DNA of 5,434 bases, taken from positions 1-5,434 of the forward strand of contig JARXAU010000059.1 of NCBI GenBank assembly GCA_029865675.1, given 5' to 3'. The stretch comes from Rhodoferax sp. Its GTDB lineage: Bacteria; Pseudomonadota; Gammaproteobacteria; Burkholderiales; Burkholderiaceae_C. This document shows positions 4,641-5,434 of the stretch, in pieces. The notes below the pieces were generated by a model. It was given only the letters and a program-made list of their open reading frames with translations, was not told the origin of the DNA and did not search any database. A program made the position numbers and the translations under genes. Numbering within the stretch: the stretch's first letter is position 1; each line of letters starts with the position of its first letter.

Positions 4641-5434
4641 GCTGCGAACTCCACAATCGGCTGGTCTACCGTCAGGCTTTCGCCTTGCGCGGCCATGACC
4701 TTGCTGACCATGCCGTCGGCGGCGGCGAACAGCACGTTTTCCATTTTCATGGCCTCAATCACGGCCACGCGTTCACCAGCCTGCACTTTTTGGCCGGGCA
4801 CCACCGCCACCTGCACCAGCAGGCCGGGCATGGGGGAGAGGATGAATCGGCTCAGGTCGGGTGGCGCCTTGAAGGGCATGAGCGTATGCAACTCCGCCAT
4901 GCGCGGTGAGACGACCAGGGCGTCGATGCGCGTGCCGTTGTGCTGCACGCGCAGCGCCAGCGGATTTTTGGGCGTGCCGCGCTCGACTTGCGCCACAAAA
5001 GCGCGCCCGTTGACCGTGCCGGTGATGGCGATGTCGTTCAGGCGCGAGGGGCTGCGGATTTCATAGTCAGACGCCCCTACCCGCACGCGCGCCGAACCCA
5101 GCTCGCCATGGAATTCGTCCACGTGCACTGGCGTGTACCGGTGCTGGCCGTCATCGGCCAGGGTGACGACCACATAGTCTTTGCCCGCGTTCACCGCGTA
5201 GCCGGGCAACTGGCCGCTGATGGTGGCCGCGCGCTCGCGCGACTTGCGGCGCACAAAGGCGGCTAGCGCGGTGAGGAAGGCGGCGTCGTCATGCGGCACG
5301 TCTTCGGCGCGAAAGCCGTGGGCGTAGTGTTCGGCAATAAAACCGGTGTTGAAGTCGCCCGCCACAAACTTCGGGTGGGCCAGCAACGCCGCCTGGAAGG
5401 GGATATTGCTGGACACGCCACGAATCACAAAGCC
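4637..5434 (-). CDS. pccA: Acyl-CoA (probably propionyl-CoA) carboxylase alpha subunit, C-terminal half (5' end outside window)
   Basis: Biotin-carrying subunit of an acyl-CoA carboxylase, which charges biotin with CO2 for transfer to propionyl- or acetyl-CoA by a beta subunit. The last 265 residues are present. They start in the C-terminal part of the biotin carboxylase domain (GFVIRGVSSNIPF through FNTGFIAEHY, residues 1-37 of the fragment). A linker/BT-like domain follows (about 50-190), then the biotinyl domain (about 200-265) with the attachment site EAMKMEN, in which the lysine at fragment position 230 (bases 4745-4747) takes biotin. Upstream residues lie beyond the right edge, and the GTG at 5428 is an internal valine rather than the start. 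It overlaps the epimerase-like gene by four bases, favouring propionyl-CoA over acetyl-CoA or methylcrotonyl-CoA as substrate; the choice cannot be settled from this half. Confidence 0.9.
   Translation of the reverse strand, partial: GFVIRGVSSNIPFQAALLAHPKFVAGDFNTGFIAEHYAHGFRAEDVPHDDAAFLTALAAFVRRKSRERAATISGQLPGYAVNAGKDYVVVTLADDGQHRYTPVHVDEFHGELGSARVRVGASDYEIRSPSRLNDIAITGTVNGRAFVAQVERGTPKNPLALRVQHNGTRIDALVVSPRMAELHTLMPFKAPPDLSRFILSPMPGLLVQVAVVPGQKVQAGERVAVIEAMKMENVLFAAADGMVSKVMAAQGESLTVDQPIVEFAA

Noticed and set aside
4260..5066. 268-codon plus-strand open frame opposite the VOC and carboxylase genes
   Set aside because: It spans the overlap of two firm minus-strand genes and shows no recognisable motif.

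Overview
The window reads as a GC-rich chromosomal segment of a betaproteobacterium, most likely a member of the Comamonadaceae (Rhodoferax/Polaromonas type). This is judged from remembered protein similarity, the tight gene packing and the gene neighbourhood. It is not a database result. No mobile element, CRISPR array, tRNA or rRNA was seen.

Left part (1-2721, all on the minus strand): a five-gene operon for corrinoid-dependent methyl transfer into folate. In transcription order it encodes a methanogen/acetogen-type corrinoid protein (MtbC/MtaC class), a DUF1638 protein, a small 'virulence factor' domain protein, a cysteine-rich MetV-type protein, and a MetF-type methylenetetrahydrofolate reductase that runs off the left edge. 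The genes overlap by 13 and 1 bases or are 10 to 22 bases apart, so they are almost certainly co-transcribed and partly translationally coupled.

Middle (2722-3915): a 318-base divergent intergenic region rich in inverted repeats, then purU on the plus strand (10-formyl-THF deformylase). PurU shares the regulatory region with the corrinoid operon. Together they suggest an oxidative C1 route: methyl-corrinoid to methyl-THF to methylene-THF (MetF/MetV), to formyl-THF (FolD, not seen here), to formate plus free THF (PurU). The substrate-specific methyltransferase, the corrinoid:THF methyltransferase and the corrinoid-reactivating protein are not in the window. They may lie beyond the left edge.

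Right part (3916-5434): a 230-base convergent intergenic region with a strong hairpin and a G-rich tract, then two minus-strand genes overlapping by 4 bases. These are the C-terminal half of a biotin-dependent acyl-CoA carboxylase alpha subunit (probably propionyl-CoA) and a VOC-fold protein resembling methylmalonyl-CoA epimerase. This pair belongs to propionyl-CoA to methylmalonyl-CoA metabolism, a pathway that usually ends at a B12-dependent mutase. A corrinoid methyl-transfer operon therefore sits beside a second pathway linked to B12.
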